Assembly: GCF_003385115.1 (NCBI RefSeq)
Contig: NZ_QUNI01000003.1
Coordinates: 62,001-126,000, forward strand
Reading direction: 5' to 3'
DNA from: Flavobacterium aquicola
GTDB lineage: Bacteria > Bacteroidota > Bacteroidia > Flavobacteriales > Flavobacteriaceae
DNA length: 64,000 nucleotides
The notes beneath the pieces are model-generated. The model was not told where the DNA came from. It was given only the letters and a program-made list of their open reading frames with translations, and made no database searches. The translations under genes were made by a program, and so were the position numbers. Shown one piece after another: positions 16,889-24,993 of this stretch. Each line of letters begins with the position of its first letter. Within the stretch, counting starts at the first letter, position 1.

Positions 16889-16969
16889 TGTTTTTCTTAA
16901 AGTCTCAGGAATACTGACTCAATAATTAGCTTATATATCCCTATTTATGGATGTATGCAGGCAATCAGG
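16889..16969 (+). repeat. 80-bp imperfect direct repeat, copy 1
   Basis: From TGTTTTTCTT to GCAGGCAATCAGG the segment matches 19756-19836 with scattered substitutions; AATAATTAGCTTATA is identical in both. The two copies bracket the DUF6922 and mobilization genes, and each is followed by a GCAGG-rich run. Confidence 0.75.
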
Positions 16970-17115
16970 CAGACAAGTACTCAGGAACTCTTGTATTCAA
17001 GCATGTAGGTATGTAAGCATGCAGGTATGTTGGCATGCAAGAATTCAAGAATTCAGGTTTTTATGCCTGCCTGCATTCCTGAATTCAAGAGTGCAGGCAG
17101 GCAGGAATGCAGGTG
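16951..17115. repeat. GCAGG/ATGCAGG low-complexity repeat block
   Basis: Short variable units such as GCAGGCA, GCATGCAGG, GTATGTAAGC and AATTCAAG are repeated in direct and inverted orientation. One perfect 12-bp inverted pair lies at 17064-17075 and 17092-17103. Unit spacing is irregular and there are no spacers of constant length, so this is not a CRISPR array. A 71-codon frame crossing it (16947-17162) is a by-product. Confidence 0.75.
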
Positions 17116-17179
17116 TAAAAGACTGTTATAATCCTGCATGTTTTGTAAAAGCGAGCCTTTAAGCATAAATGCTTTTAAA

Positions 17180-17227
17180 ACTATAAAAGCATAAAACTAT
17201 AAAAATGCTTTACTATAAAAGCTTAGA
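17180..17227 (+). repeat. Three 16-bp iteron-like repeats
   Basis: ACTATAAAA occurs at 17180, 17196 and 17212, exactly 16 bp apart, with related GC(T/A)TA filler. Regular helical phasing is typical of protein-binding iterons in replication or transfer control regions. Confidence 0.6.
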
Positions 17228-17351
17228 TTTTTACATATATATTCCTGTCAAACCTCACAAGCATAATTGAACCTGTACAGAAACCAAGAAAAAATACATT
17301 TTCAAAAGAAAACAGAAAAACCGAAAAAAAGAAAAAGAAAGCAATTTCACT

Positions 17352-17463
17352 TGACGGGATTCATGCAAACCAAAAGGAATCGGAATAAGTCCCGAAGGGT
17401 GGTTTGTGAGGAACGAGCAAAACATTATGCCGAAGTCTTTTGGTTAGCATAAGAATCCCGTCA
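17352..17463. other. Candidate origin of transfer: long inverted repeat
   Basis: The arm at 17352-17376 (TGACGGGATTC...AACCAAAAG) is matched by a reverse complement at 17437-17463, with a 60-base interior containing smaller repeats. It lies on the upstream side of the relaxosome and relaxase genes, where oriT regions of Bacteroidota mobilizable elements usually are. No nick site can be assigned from sequence alone. Confidence 0.5.
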
Positions 17464-17516
17464 TAACTTGGGTTTCTTTTTATTTATCTGGACAAAAGCT
17501 AAATACTAAATTGAAA

Positions 17517-17834
17517 CTAAATCCAGTGATAGGGTTTGTCTTTGCGGTTCAAGTAACAGTACATTTCTTCTTTTTTAAGTTCGGGAAAGAATTTAAGGGC
17601 ATCTTCAATGGCATAGTTAGGCAGAAAGTAAATTTCGTCACGGACAGTCGTAATCACTTTTTCCCGACCATAAAAACGAACTATTTCGTCAATTTGATCC
17701 TGCCCTCCACGCTCTACAATACGGGCAATTACCATTTTATAGGAACGCTCCCAATTAATCTTATCATAAATAAATTCCCAAAAGAATTTGGGATGAAGAT
17801 TGGGTATTTCTTTGCCTTTTTTTGTCTTTTTCAT
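17517..17834 (-). CDS. DUF6922-like protein
   Basis: This 105-residue protein has the order FFWEFIYDKINWERSYKMVI, RIVERGGQDQIDEIVRFYGREKV, a YLPNYAIEDALKFF helix and a final YCYLNRK-HWI. I recognise it as the DUF6922 type found widely in Bacteroidota, often close to AbiEii-like nucleotidyltransferase toxin genes, which suggests an antitoxin-like or DNA-binding role. No toxin gene is next to it here. It lies between the candidate oriT and the mobilization genes and is transcribed away from them. A plus-strand frame over the same DNA is a shadow. Confidence 0.6.
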   Translation of the reverse strand: MKKTKKGKEIPNLHPKFFWEFIYDKINWERSYKMVIARIVERGGQDQIDEIVRFYGREKVITTVRDEIYFLPNYAIEDALKFFPELKKEEMYCYLNRKDKPYHWI

Positions 17835-18013
17835 ACATTAAATATAATGATTTTCTGGGTCTTATACAATTGTTTGCCTTGTAAAAGAATGCCCTTTCCA
17901 TTAAGAAACACTAAGCCGAACACTTCCAAAAACTGTCATAAATACTAGTCATTTTTGATAATAAAATATATTGGTTTTAAAATTTTAAATTATACCAATA
18001 GTCAATAAATGCT

Positions 18014-18445
18014 ATGGAGAGTAACAACAAGACCAACCCGCACAAAGGTGGCAGGCATCCCAAGAAAGATCCCGCAGTTCACCGTTATTCCATCAGTCTC
18101 ACAGCAGAGGAAAATGCACGTTTTTTGTCATTGTATGAAGCTTCACAAATGAATGTGATGGCACACTTCATTACAGCCTGCATTTTCCAAAAAGGTATTA
18201 AGACAATAAAGATTGATAAAGCGGGAATGGATTATTACATGCGCTTGACCACTTTATTCGGACAGTTCAGGGCTGTGGGAACAAATTACAATCAGGTTGT
18301 AAAAATACTATACCGCAATTTTTCAGAAAAAAAGGCTTCAACCTACCTGTATAACCTTGAAAAGCAAACTGCAGAATTAGCTGTTTTATCGCAGAAAATT
18401 ATTCAGCTAACTACAGAATTTGAAGAAAAATACATGAGAGAATGA
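18014..18445 (+). CDS. Relaxosome accessory protein (Bacteroidota MobA type)
   Basis: This 143-residue protein starts with a basic disordered segment (KGGRHPKKDP), followed by HRYSISLTAEENARFLSLY, which looks like a ribbon-helix-helix DNA-binding fold. A helical part with FRAVGTNYNQVVKILYRN follows; the last is the signature of the MobC-like/BfmC mobilization proteins. Its job is to bind oriT DNA and load or position the relaxase. The stop overlaps the relaxase start by four bases (ATGA), so the two are translationally coupled. Confidence 0.85.
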   Translation: MESNNKTNPHKGGRHPKKDPAVHRYSISLTAEENARFLSLYEASQMNVMAHFITACIFQKGIKTIKIDKAGMDYYMRLTTLFGQFRAVGTNYNQVVKILYRNFSEKKASTYLYNLEKQTAELAVLSQKIIQLTTEFEEKYMRE

Positions 18446-19731
18446 TTGCGAAAATTGGAAGAGGAAGCAACTTATATGGGTCGTTGGCTTATAATCAAAG
18501 TAAAGTAGAAACAGGAAATGCCCAGATTTTGCATGCCGAAAGAATAATCCAAACAACGGATGGCAGTTATTCTCTTAGTCAAATACTGAAATCCTTTGAA
18601 CCTTACTTAGAAGCCAATAGAAAAACTGAAAATCCAATACTGCACATATCCCTGAATCCCGATCCAAAGGATAAGGTAAGTGATGAGGACTTTAAGAACA
18701 TCGCCCAGACTTACATGGAAAAGCTCGGTTATGGAGAACAGCCCTTTGTGTTATTTAAACATACCGATATTGAGCGCACCCATATTCATATCGTATCGGT
18801 TTGCGTGGATGAAGAAGGCAGAAAAATCTCTGATAAATTTGAGAAAAGGCGTTCGATGGATGTTTGTCGGGCATTGGAAAGCGAGTACGGTCTGCATTCA
18901 GCTATGGAGAAAAAGGAAAATTCTCAAAATCAAATATTCAAACCAGTAGATTATAAAGCAGGCGATATAAAAAGTCAGATGGCTTCTGTAATACGCCTTC
19001 TTCCAAAATATTATTCGTTTCAGACTTTCGGAACATACAACGCCCTGCTTTCTCTTTTCAATATTACTGCTGAAGAAGTCAAGGGCGAATATAATGGAAT
19101 TCCAAAACAAGGAATGGTATATTTCGCATTAAATGAACAGGGAGAAAAGACAAGTAATCCCTTCAAAGCATCACTCTTTGGAAAAAGTGCAGGTTATATA
19201 CAACTGCAATCCCATTACGCTGAGTGCAGAAAAAAACTAAAAGATAATCCTGCTAGGGATTCGGTTAAGAACAAAATTGAGCGGGTCATGCAGACTGCAG
19301 ATAACCAGACTGATTTTAAAAAACAACTGATAAATCAGGGAGTAAATGCAGTACTGCGCAGTACTGCCCATGGGCGTATTTATGGTATCACGTTTATTGA
19401 CCACGCTTCCAAAACCGTATGGAATGGTTCGGATTTAGGTAAAAACCTTTCAGCAAATGTATTCAATGACTGGTGGAATAACGCTAATAAAGTAAATCTG
19501 CCAATAGCTGAAAACATTCCTTTAAAGAACACCGATTCTTTAATCAGGGAAACAAAACAAGCTCATGACTTCTTGGGTTCTTTGGGTGGGGAAGAAATTT
19601 TGGAGAACCGTAAGGAAACCATACATATTGATGTATTTGGAGGATTATTGTCCAATCCTCAAGCAGAGGATTTTCAGGAGAATGCCTTTGCAAACCAAAT
19701 GAAACGAAAGGTAAAACGCAGAAAATTATAG
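18442..19731 (+). CDS. Relaxase/mobilization nuclease (Bacteroidota MobB type)
   Basis: This 429-residue protein has an N-terminal MIAKIGRGSNLYGSLAYN segment with the likely catalytic tyrosine near residue 12 or 17. At about residues 106-121 stands HTDIERTHIHIVSV, the HxH metal-binding motif of Relaxase family PF03432 (MOBP-type). It nicks oriT and stays covalently bound to the transferred strand. The rest is less conserved and likely binds DNA. No mating-pore (tra) or coupling-protein genes are present, so the element would have to use the transfer apparatus of a resident conjugative element. Confidence 0.92.
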   Translation: MIAKIGRGSNLYGSLAYNQSKVETGNAQILHAERIIQTTDGSYSLSQILKSFEPYLEANRKTENPILHISLNPDPKDKVSDEDFKNIAQTYMEKLGYGEQPFVLFKHTDIERTHIHIVSVCVDEEGRKISDKFEKRRSMDVCRALESEYGLHSAMEKKENSQNQIFKPVDYKAGDIKSQMASVIRLLPKYYSFQTFGTYNALLSLFNITAEEVKGEYNGIPKQGMVYFALNEQGEKTSNPFKASLFGKSAGYIQLQSHYAECRKKLKDNPARDSVKNKIERVMQTADNQTDFKKQLINQGVNAVLRSTAHGRIYGITFIDHASKTVWNGSDLGKNLSANVFNDWWNNANKVNLPIAENIPLKNTDSLIRETKQAHDFLGSLGGEEILENRKETIHIDVFGGLLSNPQAEDFQENAFANQMKRKVKRRKL

Positions 19732-19755
19732 GCTAAAGTTTAGTCCCTAAATGGC

Positions 19756-19836
19756 TGTTTTTCTTCCAATGTCGGGCATACTGACCTAATAATTAGCTTA
19801 TAAATCTATATTTACGGATATACGCAGGCAATCAGG
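19756..19836 (+). repeat. 80-bp imperfect direct repeat, copy 2
   Basis: This is the second copy of the repeat at 16889-16969 in the same orientation. A short GCATGCAGG run follows to 19868. The remaining DNA to 20101 holds only a 30-codon frame (19870-19962) that I do not support as a gene. Confidence 0.75.
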
Positions 19837-20101
19837 TTGGTATGTAAGCATGCAGGAATGCAGGTTTTTATGCCAAAAGCAGTAAAAGTGTATCTATTTA
19901 CAAGGAAAGAGAAGAATCTTTCAAGAATTCTTAACAAAGGAAGTGTTGAGGTATCCGTTTAAATTTGGCTAGTTTTTATTCTTTTAGGAAGCACTTTTCA
20001 AATACTCTATTTGACAACAGTGTGCCAAACAAAGCAACTGAATACAATATTGGAATGTTACATATAAATAACTTTTATTTTCGAATTTAAATTATTTAGA
20101 T

Positions 20102-20380
20102 ATGGAAATAACAGTTTTAGATATTCAGATTTTAAAGACATTGCATAAAGAAGTAAAGGAAGTTTCTAAATTGATCCAGGAAATCACTTCTCCATACAAG
20201 GCATTGCAACAGGCAACGAAATGGCTTGACCAGCAGGAAGCTTGCCAATTACTTAATATAAGCAAACGGACATTACAGACCTATAGATCAAAAGGCATTC
20301 TTGGGGCGACACTAATCAATCGGAAAACTTATTTCAGATTAGCCGATGTGGAATTACTGATGCAGGGAGAACAACTATAA
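20102..20380 (+). CDS. Excisionase-like HTH protein 1
   Basis: This 92-residue protein has an N-terminal coiled helix and then WLDQQEACQLLNISKRTLQTYRSKGILGATLINRKTYF (shown here only as its order: helix, turn, recognition helix, wing). This is the MerR-like HTH_17 fold of excisionases and small regulators in Bacteroidota mobile elements. The second gene of the same type starts 14 bp later. Likely roles are control of excision direction and of the convergent integrase gene. Confidence 0.85.
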   Translation: MEITVLDIQILKTLHKEVKEVSKLIQEITSPYKALQQATKWLDQQEACQLLNISKRTLQTYRSKGILGATLINRKTYFRLADVELLMQGEQL

Positions 20381-20394
20381 AAAAAGCAAAAGAA

Positions 20395-20700
20395 ATGAAA
20401 CATATTGGAGATTCAAGTGAGAATATGCTTGCTTTATTGGAAGTAGTGGTAAACATCAAAAATGAACTATTGTATATCAAGGAACATTTTCACCCGCTTT
20501 TGCGTGGGGAAATTTACTTGAGTGGCGAAAAGGTCTGTGAAATACTTCACATTAGCAAACGTACCTTGCAACAGTACAGAGATGACGGATTGATTCCCTT
20601 TATCAAACTCGAACGTAAAATCCTGTTCCGAGAATCGGATATCATCAAGATATTGGAGGGTAATTACCAGAGTTCGATTGAAATCAAAAGAATACTTTAA
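20395..20700 (+). CDS. Excisionase-like HTH protein 2
   Basis: This 101-residue protein is related to the gene just upstream: a helical N-terminus, then YLSGEKVCEILHISKRTL and a wing with FIKLERKILFRESDI. HTH_17 pairs like this occur in CTnDOT-type elements as Xis-like factors. It is probably cotranscribed with the upstream gene and ends at a bidirectional terminator facing the integrase gene. Confidence 0.85.
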   Translation: MKHIGDSSENMLALLEVVVNIKNELLYIKEHFHPLLRGEIYLSGEKVCEILHISKRTLQQYRDDGLIPFIKLERKILFRESDIIKILEGNYQSSIEIKRIL

Positions 20701-20730
20701 AATCGTATTCTAAACAGCTAAATATAAAAA

Positions 20731-20765
20731 AACAGCCCATTGTTACACTTAAAACAATGGGCTGT
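20731..20765. terminator. Bidirectional terminator between HTH pair and integrase
   Basis: A 13-bp stem, ACAGCCCATTGTT with its complement, has an A-run on its left side that gives a U-run for the minus-strand transcript. It separates the convergent genes at 20700 and 20794. Confidence 0.85.
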
Positions 20766-20793
20766 AATGTATTATTGAAATACATTGTTCTTC

Positions 20794-22050
20794 TTATAAG
20801 CTTGTCACAAAAGAGCGTTCCATAGCTTCAAACTTGTGCGATACCTTTTGCATATCTTTTCCAACTTTCTCGTTAAGCACTTTTGCGTAAATCTGTGTGG
20901 TGGCAATGTTTTTGTGTCCCAACATTTTACTCAAACTTTCAAGGGGAACACCTTCGCTTAAAAAGAGAGTAGCAAAGGTATGGCGCGCCAAATGAAAGGT
21001 TACTTTCTTCTCTTTAAGGCAGTCTATTAATTTAGATATGACTCTTAATCGATTATTACAGGTAGCATTTGCTGGTACTGGGAATATTTTTCCATCTCTT
21101 GATAATCCTGCATACTTCCCGATAATCATTTTAGGTATTTCCAACAGCATTACATTGGATGATGTAGCTGTTTTTTTCCTGCGAACGATAATCCATTTAT
21201 TACCATCAAAGAACTCTTGAATATTACTGTTTTTAAGTCCTTTTATATCCGAATAGCAAAGCCCTGTAAAGCAACTGAAAACAAACAGGTCTCTGACCAA
21301 TTCATCATTTCCTTTTTCGCAATTGAATGTTACAAGCAGTTCCAATTCGCTGCGCAACAGATAACCTCTATCTTTATCTTTTTTTGTGTTCTTGTATTCA
21401 CTGAGCGGATTAGAGAATAGATGCTTTCTGCCGATTGCCAATCGGCACACTGCTGTAAATCCAAGCATGTAAATCCAAATCGTGTTATGCGTTAAATTTT
21501 GGTCGTCACGCAGGTAATAATCAAAGTCCTGAACAAAATCAGGAGTAAGATTGTTAAATGATACATCCGAACAACCATATTTTTTAAAGACAAAACTCCT
21601 AAGATGCCTCAAAAGTGTTGTATACTTAGTATGTGTGCCTTTTACCCGAAGTCCGTTGTTAACTTTTTTCTCAAAGTCTAAAAGAAACTGTTCGAAGAAT
21701 TTGAAAAAGGTCAGTTCTCCACTTTCCATACCGAGAAAGACATTTTTAAGGTTAGCACTATTTACAGCTCCTTCGTTATTTAGTATTTTAGAATAACATT
21801 CCTCAATATCCAAACGGATTCTATCAAGCTTGCTATTCATGCCTAGGGCTTCACGGCTTTTCCCTAAAACCCTACCGTACTTCAAGTCCCAATTTGATGC
21901 GGAAATATCTAATTTTGTACTGAATGCAGACTGGTTGCCATTTACGGTAATCCTGCACATAACTGTAATCATCCCATTTTTCTTTGGGGCATTCTTTTTA
22001 AGGTAAAACAATACCTTAAACGTTGATTTTTTTGTCGTTTTCATACTCAT
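20794..22050 (-). CDS. Tyrosine recombinase (integrase) of the mobilizable element
   Basis: The protein has 418 residues from the ATG at 22050, where the reading MSMKTTKKSTFKVLFYLKK fits the family's arm-binding start. The 20 codons upstream are unlikely to be used. It has an N-terminal arm-type domain, a SAM-like core-binding domain (about 115-215) and the catalytic domain. HLARHTFA gives His and Arg, GHKN gives the second His and TQIYAKV the nucleophile Tyr. Where most recombinases have the first Arg, the text is FTGLCYSDIKGL without it. Loss of that Arg is known in IntDOT-like integrases, so this does not mean inactivity. It sits at the right end of the element, as expected. Confidence 0.92.
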   Translation of the reverse strand: MSMKTTKKSTFKVLFYLKKNAPKKNGMITVMCRITVNGNQSAFSTKLDISASNWDLKYGRVLGKSREALGMNSKLDRIRLDIEECYSKILNNEGAVNSANLKNVFLGMESGELTFFKFFEQFLLDFEKKVNNGLRVKGTHTKYTTLLRHLRSFVFKKYGCSDVSFNNLTPDFVQDFDYYLRDDQNLTHNTIWIYMLGFTAVCRLAIGRKHLFSNPLSEYKNTKKDKDRGYLLRSELELLVTFNCEKGNDELVRDLFVFSCFTGLCYSDIKGLKNSNIQEFFDGNKWIIVRRKKTATSSNVMLLEIPKMIIGKYAGLSRDGKIFPVPANATCNNRLRVISKLIDCLKEKKVTFHLARHTFATLFLSEGVPLESLSKMLGHKNIATTQIYAKVLNEKVGKDMQKVSHKFEAMERSFVTSL

Positions 22051-22433
22051 AATTCTTAATGTTAAAATTAAACTTATATGAGCTACGAAACAATACGAAA
22101 CACAAAGCAATAGACTGAAAAACAGTATTTTAAAACAATTGTTTCATTTTTTAAGAGTAACGTTTTGGTAACCTTACTTTTTCAAAACCTTGCTTTTTAC
22201 TGCTTTTTATCATATTACCAAAATCACAAAATGGCTGTAAAGCCTTTATTCTACAATCGTTTTGCCTGTTTTAATCTTTGATGTATTTTTGTAAAAACTT
22301 TTCTTTAAAAATAAAAAGATTACTTCACTACGCTTTTATTTTTATCGGTGTTCAGTGAATTTCGTTTGCAGCGGATAGCTAGAAATCGAAGATTCAGCGA
22401 AGCTAAATAGTTCCTAATAATGATTAAATTTTA
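22051..22433. other. Gene-free right edge of the element
   Basis: This stretch holds the integrase promoter region, probably one attachment site, and the partial repeat A at 22302-22386. No coding frame is supported. I found no convincing matching direct repeat near 16.6 kb that would fix the element's ends. Confidence 0.45.
22302..22386 (+). repeat. Dispersed palindromic repeat A, right half (copy A2)
   Basis: CTTTAAAAATAAAAAGATT followed by TTTGCAGCGGATAGCTAGAA matches the right half of the copy at 24828-24929. The inner part has an extra segment of about 40 bases. Confidence 0.6.
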
Positions 22434-23282
22434 CTATAATTTCTTCACTTCGCTAGGCTTCAAGTTTCTTTGTTTTTTGAAGTAATTAGAAAGATGGCTT
22501 TCATCGGTGAAACCAAATTCAAAGGCAATTTGCTTCATCGATAATTGCTTATTCAGAATTCTTTTTTCAATCAATTGCACTCTCAATTTGTTGATGTAAT
22601 CCCTGTAGCTTAGCGAAAAATTTCTTTTGAAATACGTTCCAAAATAACTTTGGGAAATGGTAAAATGATCAGCTATAGTTTTAATCTGAACTAGTTTTGG
22701 GTTGTAGATATTCTGATGAATATAGGAGATTATCTGATCGTTGTCTATTCCTGATCCTGTGATCTTTATGTTCTGTTGTTGCAGGCTTTCTTTTATTAAC
22801 CCAAAAATGGATAGGATTTGATAAAAGGCAATCGGTGAAGTCGAAATATGGTCTTTGCAATTGTAAGTCCTGATGTTATCTATTGTGTTTTTTAATATAC
22901 TCGCATGGGTTTTATCCAGTTTCAGCACATTTTCTTTGAGGGACTTATCACGCATGAAATTCTCGGGTGTATTGAGCAGAAATTCATCGCAGGACAATTT
23001 TTTATTCGAATTAAAATAGGTGTCGGTAAATTTTATAAAGAAAAAGCGAGTTCTTTTTTTAATGTCAAAATAGTGTTCATCATCGGTTGAGATTACAAAT
23101 AAATCGCCTGTTTTGTAAGGAAGTAAGTTGTTATTCAACTGATGAATTCCACTGCCTTTGATGATGTAAATAATCTCGTAATAGGTATGACTATGAGTTG
23201 GCAGGTGATATTTGTCCTCCTCAAATTCATCAATCATTAAAGTGTCGAATTGATTTAATTTTTTCATAGCCGATTGTTGCAA
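22434..23282 (-). CDS. AraC-family transcriptional regulator
   Basis: This 282-residue protein has an N-terminal cupin (LPTHSHTYYEIIYIIKGSG, with a GDLFVIS strand) and a C-terminal pair of HTH motifs (IADHFTISQSYFGTYFKRN and MKQIAFEFGFTDESHLSNYF) followed by the LKPSEVKK close of the AraC family. It is divergent from an MFS exporter with only 79 bp between the starts. The likely job is ligand-dependent control of that exporter. The effector is unknown. Confidence 0.9.
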   Translation of the reverse strand: MQQSAMKKLNQFDTLMIDEFEEDKYHLPTHSHTYYEIIYIIKGSGIHQLNNNLLPYKTGDLFVISTDDEHYFDIKKRTRFFFIKFTDTYFNSNKKLSCDEFLLNTPENFMRDKSLKENVLKLDKTHASILKNTIDNIRTYNCKDHISTSPIAFYQILSIFGLIKESLQQQNIKITGSGIDNDQIISYIHQNIYNPKLVQIKTIADHFTISQSYFGTYFKRNFSLSYRDYINKLRVQLIEKRILNKQLSMKQIAFEFGFTDESHLSNYFKKQRNLKPSEVKKL

Positions 23283-23361
23283 GTTTATATTGTGAAGTTA
23301 CAATTTATTTGATGGTTTTTGTGCCTAATTTTGCAAAAGACAAAAATTACTATAAAACGAT

Positions 23362-24534
23362 ATGAAAAAAAGCTTGATCTCACTCTCTTTGGGTGGTTTG
23401 ACGATAGGGATTACAGAGTTTGTGATGATGGGGATTTTACCCGATGTTGCTTCGGATTTAAATGTTAGTATACCAATTGCGGGATACTTAATTTCGGCTT
23501 ATGCGCTTGGCGTGGTTATTGGTGCACCTTTGTTGGTTATTGGCGCCCGAAATTATCCGCCGAAAAAAACGCTTTTGATTTTGGCAGCCATGCTCGCCTT
23601 CTTTAATTCCTTATCCGTAATTGTACCCAATTATGAATTATTTATTCTAACCCGATTGTTATCTGGGTTACCTCACGGAGCCTTTTTTGGTGTGGGTGCA
23701 GTGGTTGCCAGCCGACTTGCTGATAAAGGAAAAGAAGCTCAAGCAATATCCATTATGTTTGCCGGATTAACAATTGCCAATCTTATTGGAGTGCCTATCG
23801 GAACCTATATTGGGCATCATCTTTCCTGGCGCTATACTTTTATCCTGATAGGTATTTTTGGAATACTTACATTTATTTCTCTTTATTTTTGGATGCCAAA
23901 TCTGTCTTCCAATGATAGGGTTTCAATGAAAACACAAATGCAGTTGTTTAAGAAAATCGAGGCTTGGTTGGTGATTCTCATAACTGCGATTGGAGTGGGA
24001 GGATTGTTTTGCTGGATTAGTTATATTGCACCTTTACTGACTGAAATTTCAGGTTTTGATGCCGCCAATGTGCCTTATATATTGATATTGGCTGGTGCCG
24101 GAATGGTTGTTGGAAATATTGTTGGAGGTAAATTAGCCGATACATTTCCGCCAAGCACGACACTTATCACTTTGTTTTTACTGATGGCTTTGGATTTGGC
24201 AATGGTATTTTTCTTTTCCTCAAATCCTTATGTTAGTTTGTTTTTGGTGTTTTCAACAGGTTGTATTTCATTTACTTTTATTGCCTCCATTCAAATGCTG
24301 ATGCTTCAGGTTGCGGTTGGTGCCGAGATGATAGCTTCGGCAGCAATACAGGCATCATTTAATATCGGAAATGCTTTAGGGGCTTTCTTAGGCGGACTGC
24401 CTCTGATTGCGGGATTTAGTTATGCATCGCCAAATTTAATTGGAATAGGAATGTCATTAATGGGAGTTTTGTTTACTGTGCTGTTGGTGCAGCGAAAGAA
24501 AGCAGCATTAAAACTTCAAACGATCAAGATTTAA
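23362..24534 (+). CDS. MFS efflux transporter, AraJ-like (DHA1)
   Basis: This 390-residue protein has twelve hydrophobic helices. GITEFVMMGILPDVASDL in helix 1 and SGLPHGAFFGVGAV in helix 4 are typical of the AraJ/YdhP group of drug:H+ antiporters. RxxxG-type loops are present. Members export sugars, nucleosides or drugs. The divergent AraC regulator suggests induction by a small molecule. A strong terminator follows about 210 bp downstream, after a repeat element. Confidence 0.88.
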   Translation: MKKSLISLSLGGLTIGITEFVMMGILPDVASDLNVSIPIAGYLISAYALGVVIGAPLLVIGARNYPPKKTLLILAAMLAFFNSLSVIVPNYELFILTRLLSGLPHGAFFGVGAVVASRLADKGKEAQAISIMFAGLTIANLIGVPIGTYIGHHLSWRYTFILIGIFGILTFISLYFWMPNLSSNDRVSMKTQMQLFKKIEAWLVILITAIGVGGLFCWISYIAPLLTEISGFDAANVPYILILAGAGMVVGNIVGGKLADTFPPSTTLITLFLLMALDLAMVFFFSSNPYVSLFLVFSTGCISFTFIASIQMLMLQVAVGAEMIASAAIQASFNIGNALGAFLGGLPLIAGFSYASPNLIGIGMSLMGVLFTVLLVQRKKAALKLQTIKI

Positions 24535-24598
24535 TAAGCTGCTGAATTCGTTTATTAATTATTTGGAGCAGAAAGATTGGTATTTTCAAGAAGTATCG

Positions 24599-24669
24599 TC
24601 CCGCTTTTCGCTTCAATCTTATAAGTCGAACCCCGGCTTATAAGGATTTCCGGTTCAATCGGGGCTAAC
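24599..24669 (-). repeat. Dispersed palindromic repeat A, compact copy (A3)
   Basis: On the minus strand the order is AGCCCCGATTGAACCGGAAA, a hairpin whose arms are CTTATAAG, then AGATTGAAGCGAAAAGCGGGA. This is the same outer frame as the copy at 24828-24929 with a different, still self-pairing, centre. Confidence 0.75.
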
Positions 24670-24746
24670 AATCAACATATTGCTTTTTTGTAATTTTCTA
24701 AAAAAGGCAAAAATGATCGAGTTGAGGTTCTATATAAAAGATATTA

Positions 24747-24787
24747 AATCACCTTTCTAATCTCATGTGAAAGGTGATTTTTTTATT
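24747..24787 (+). terminator. Terminator downstream of MFS gene
   Basis: A perfect 11-bp stem, AATCACCTTTC/GAAAGGTGATT, around an 11-base loop is followed by T7. Confidence 0.9.
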
Positions 24788-24827
24788 TCAATTTTTATGA
24801 TCTGCTGTTCTGAAAAACAAATTCCTT

Positions 24828-24929
24828 AGCCCAGATTGCTTCGCCAGTTCGCTTCGCTCGTGTGCAGTGGAAATCCTTTTTATTTTTTCTTTAAAATAAA
24901 AAGATTGCAACGGATAGCTGGAACTAGCT
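24828..24929 (+). repeat. Dispersed palindromic repeat A, complete copy (A4)
   Basis: The order is AGCCCAGATTGCTTCG, a GCTCGTGTGCAGTGGAAATCC segment, an A/T stem (CTTTTTATTTT with AAAATAAAAAG) and GATTGCAACGGATAGCTGGAA. It fits the outline AGCCC-GATTG-n-GGAAATCC-stem-GATTG-n-CGGA-AGC-GG shared by the other copies. Confidence 0.75.
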
Positions 24930-24956
24930 CCCAAAAATTATTTGAAAAAAGGCCAC

Positions 24957-24990
24957 AAAAAAACCGCCAATCTTTCGAAAAGCGGTTTTT
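24957..24990 (-). terminator. Terminator of RNase G gene
   Basis: On the minus strand AACCGC pairs with GCGGTT around a loop of 14 bases and is followed by T7. It begins four bases after the RNase G stop codon. Confidence 0.75.
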
Positions 24991-24993
24991 GTT

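Noticed and set aside
16951..17115. Possible CRISPR array
   Set aside because: Units are short, irregular and occur in both orientations, with no constant spacers and no cas genes in the window.
16947..17162. 71-codon frame rich in Cys and Arg
   Set aside because: It is made of the GCAGG/ATGCAGG repeats; composition follows the repeat units and there is no start-site context.
17267..17452. 61-codon Lys/Arg-rich frame
   Set aside because: It runs straight through the long inverted repeat taken as candidate oriT; the protein has no structure pattern.
17511..17948. 145-codon plus-strand frame
   Set aside because: It overlaps the minus-strand DUF6922-like gene, whose protein pattern is clearly better.
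19870..19962. 30-codon frame downstream of the relaxase
   Set aside because: It starts within the repeat run and shows no recognisable pattern or conserved context.
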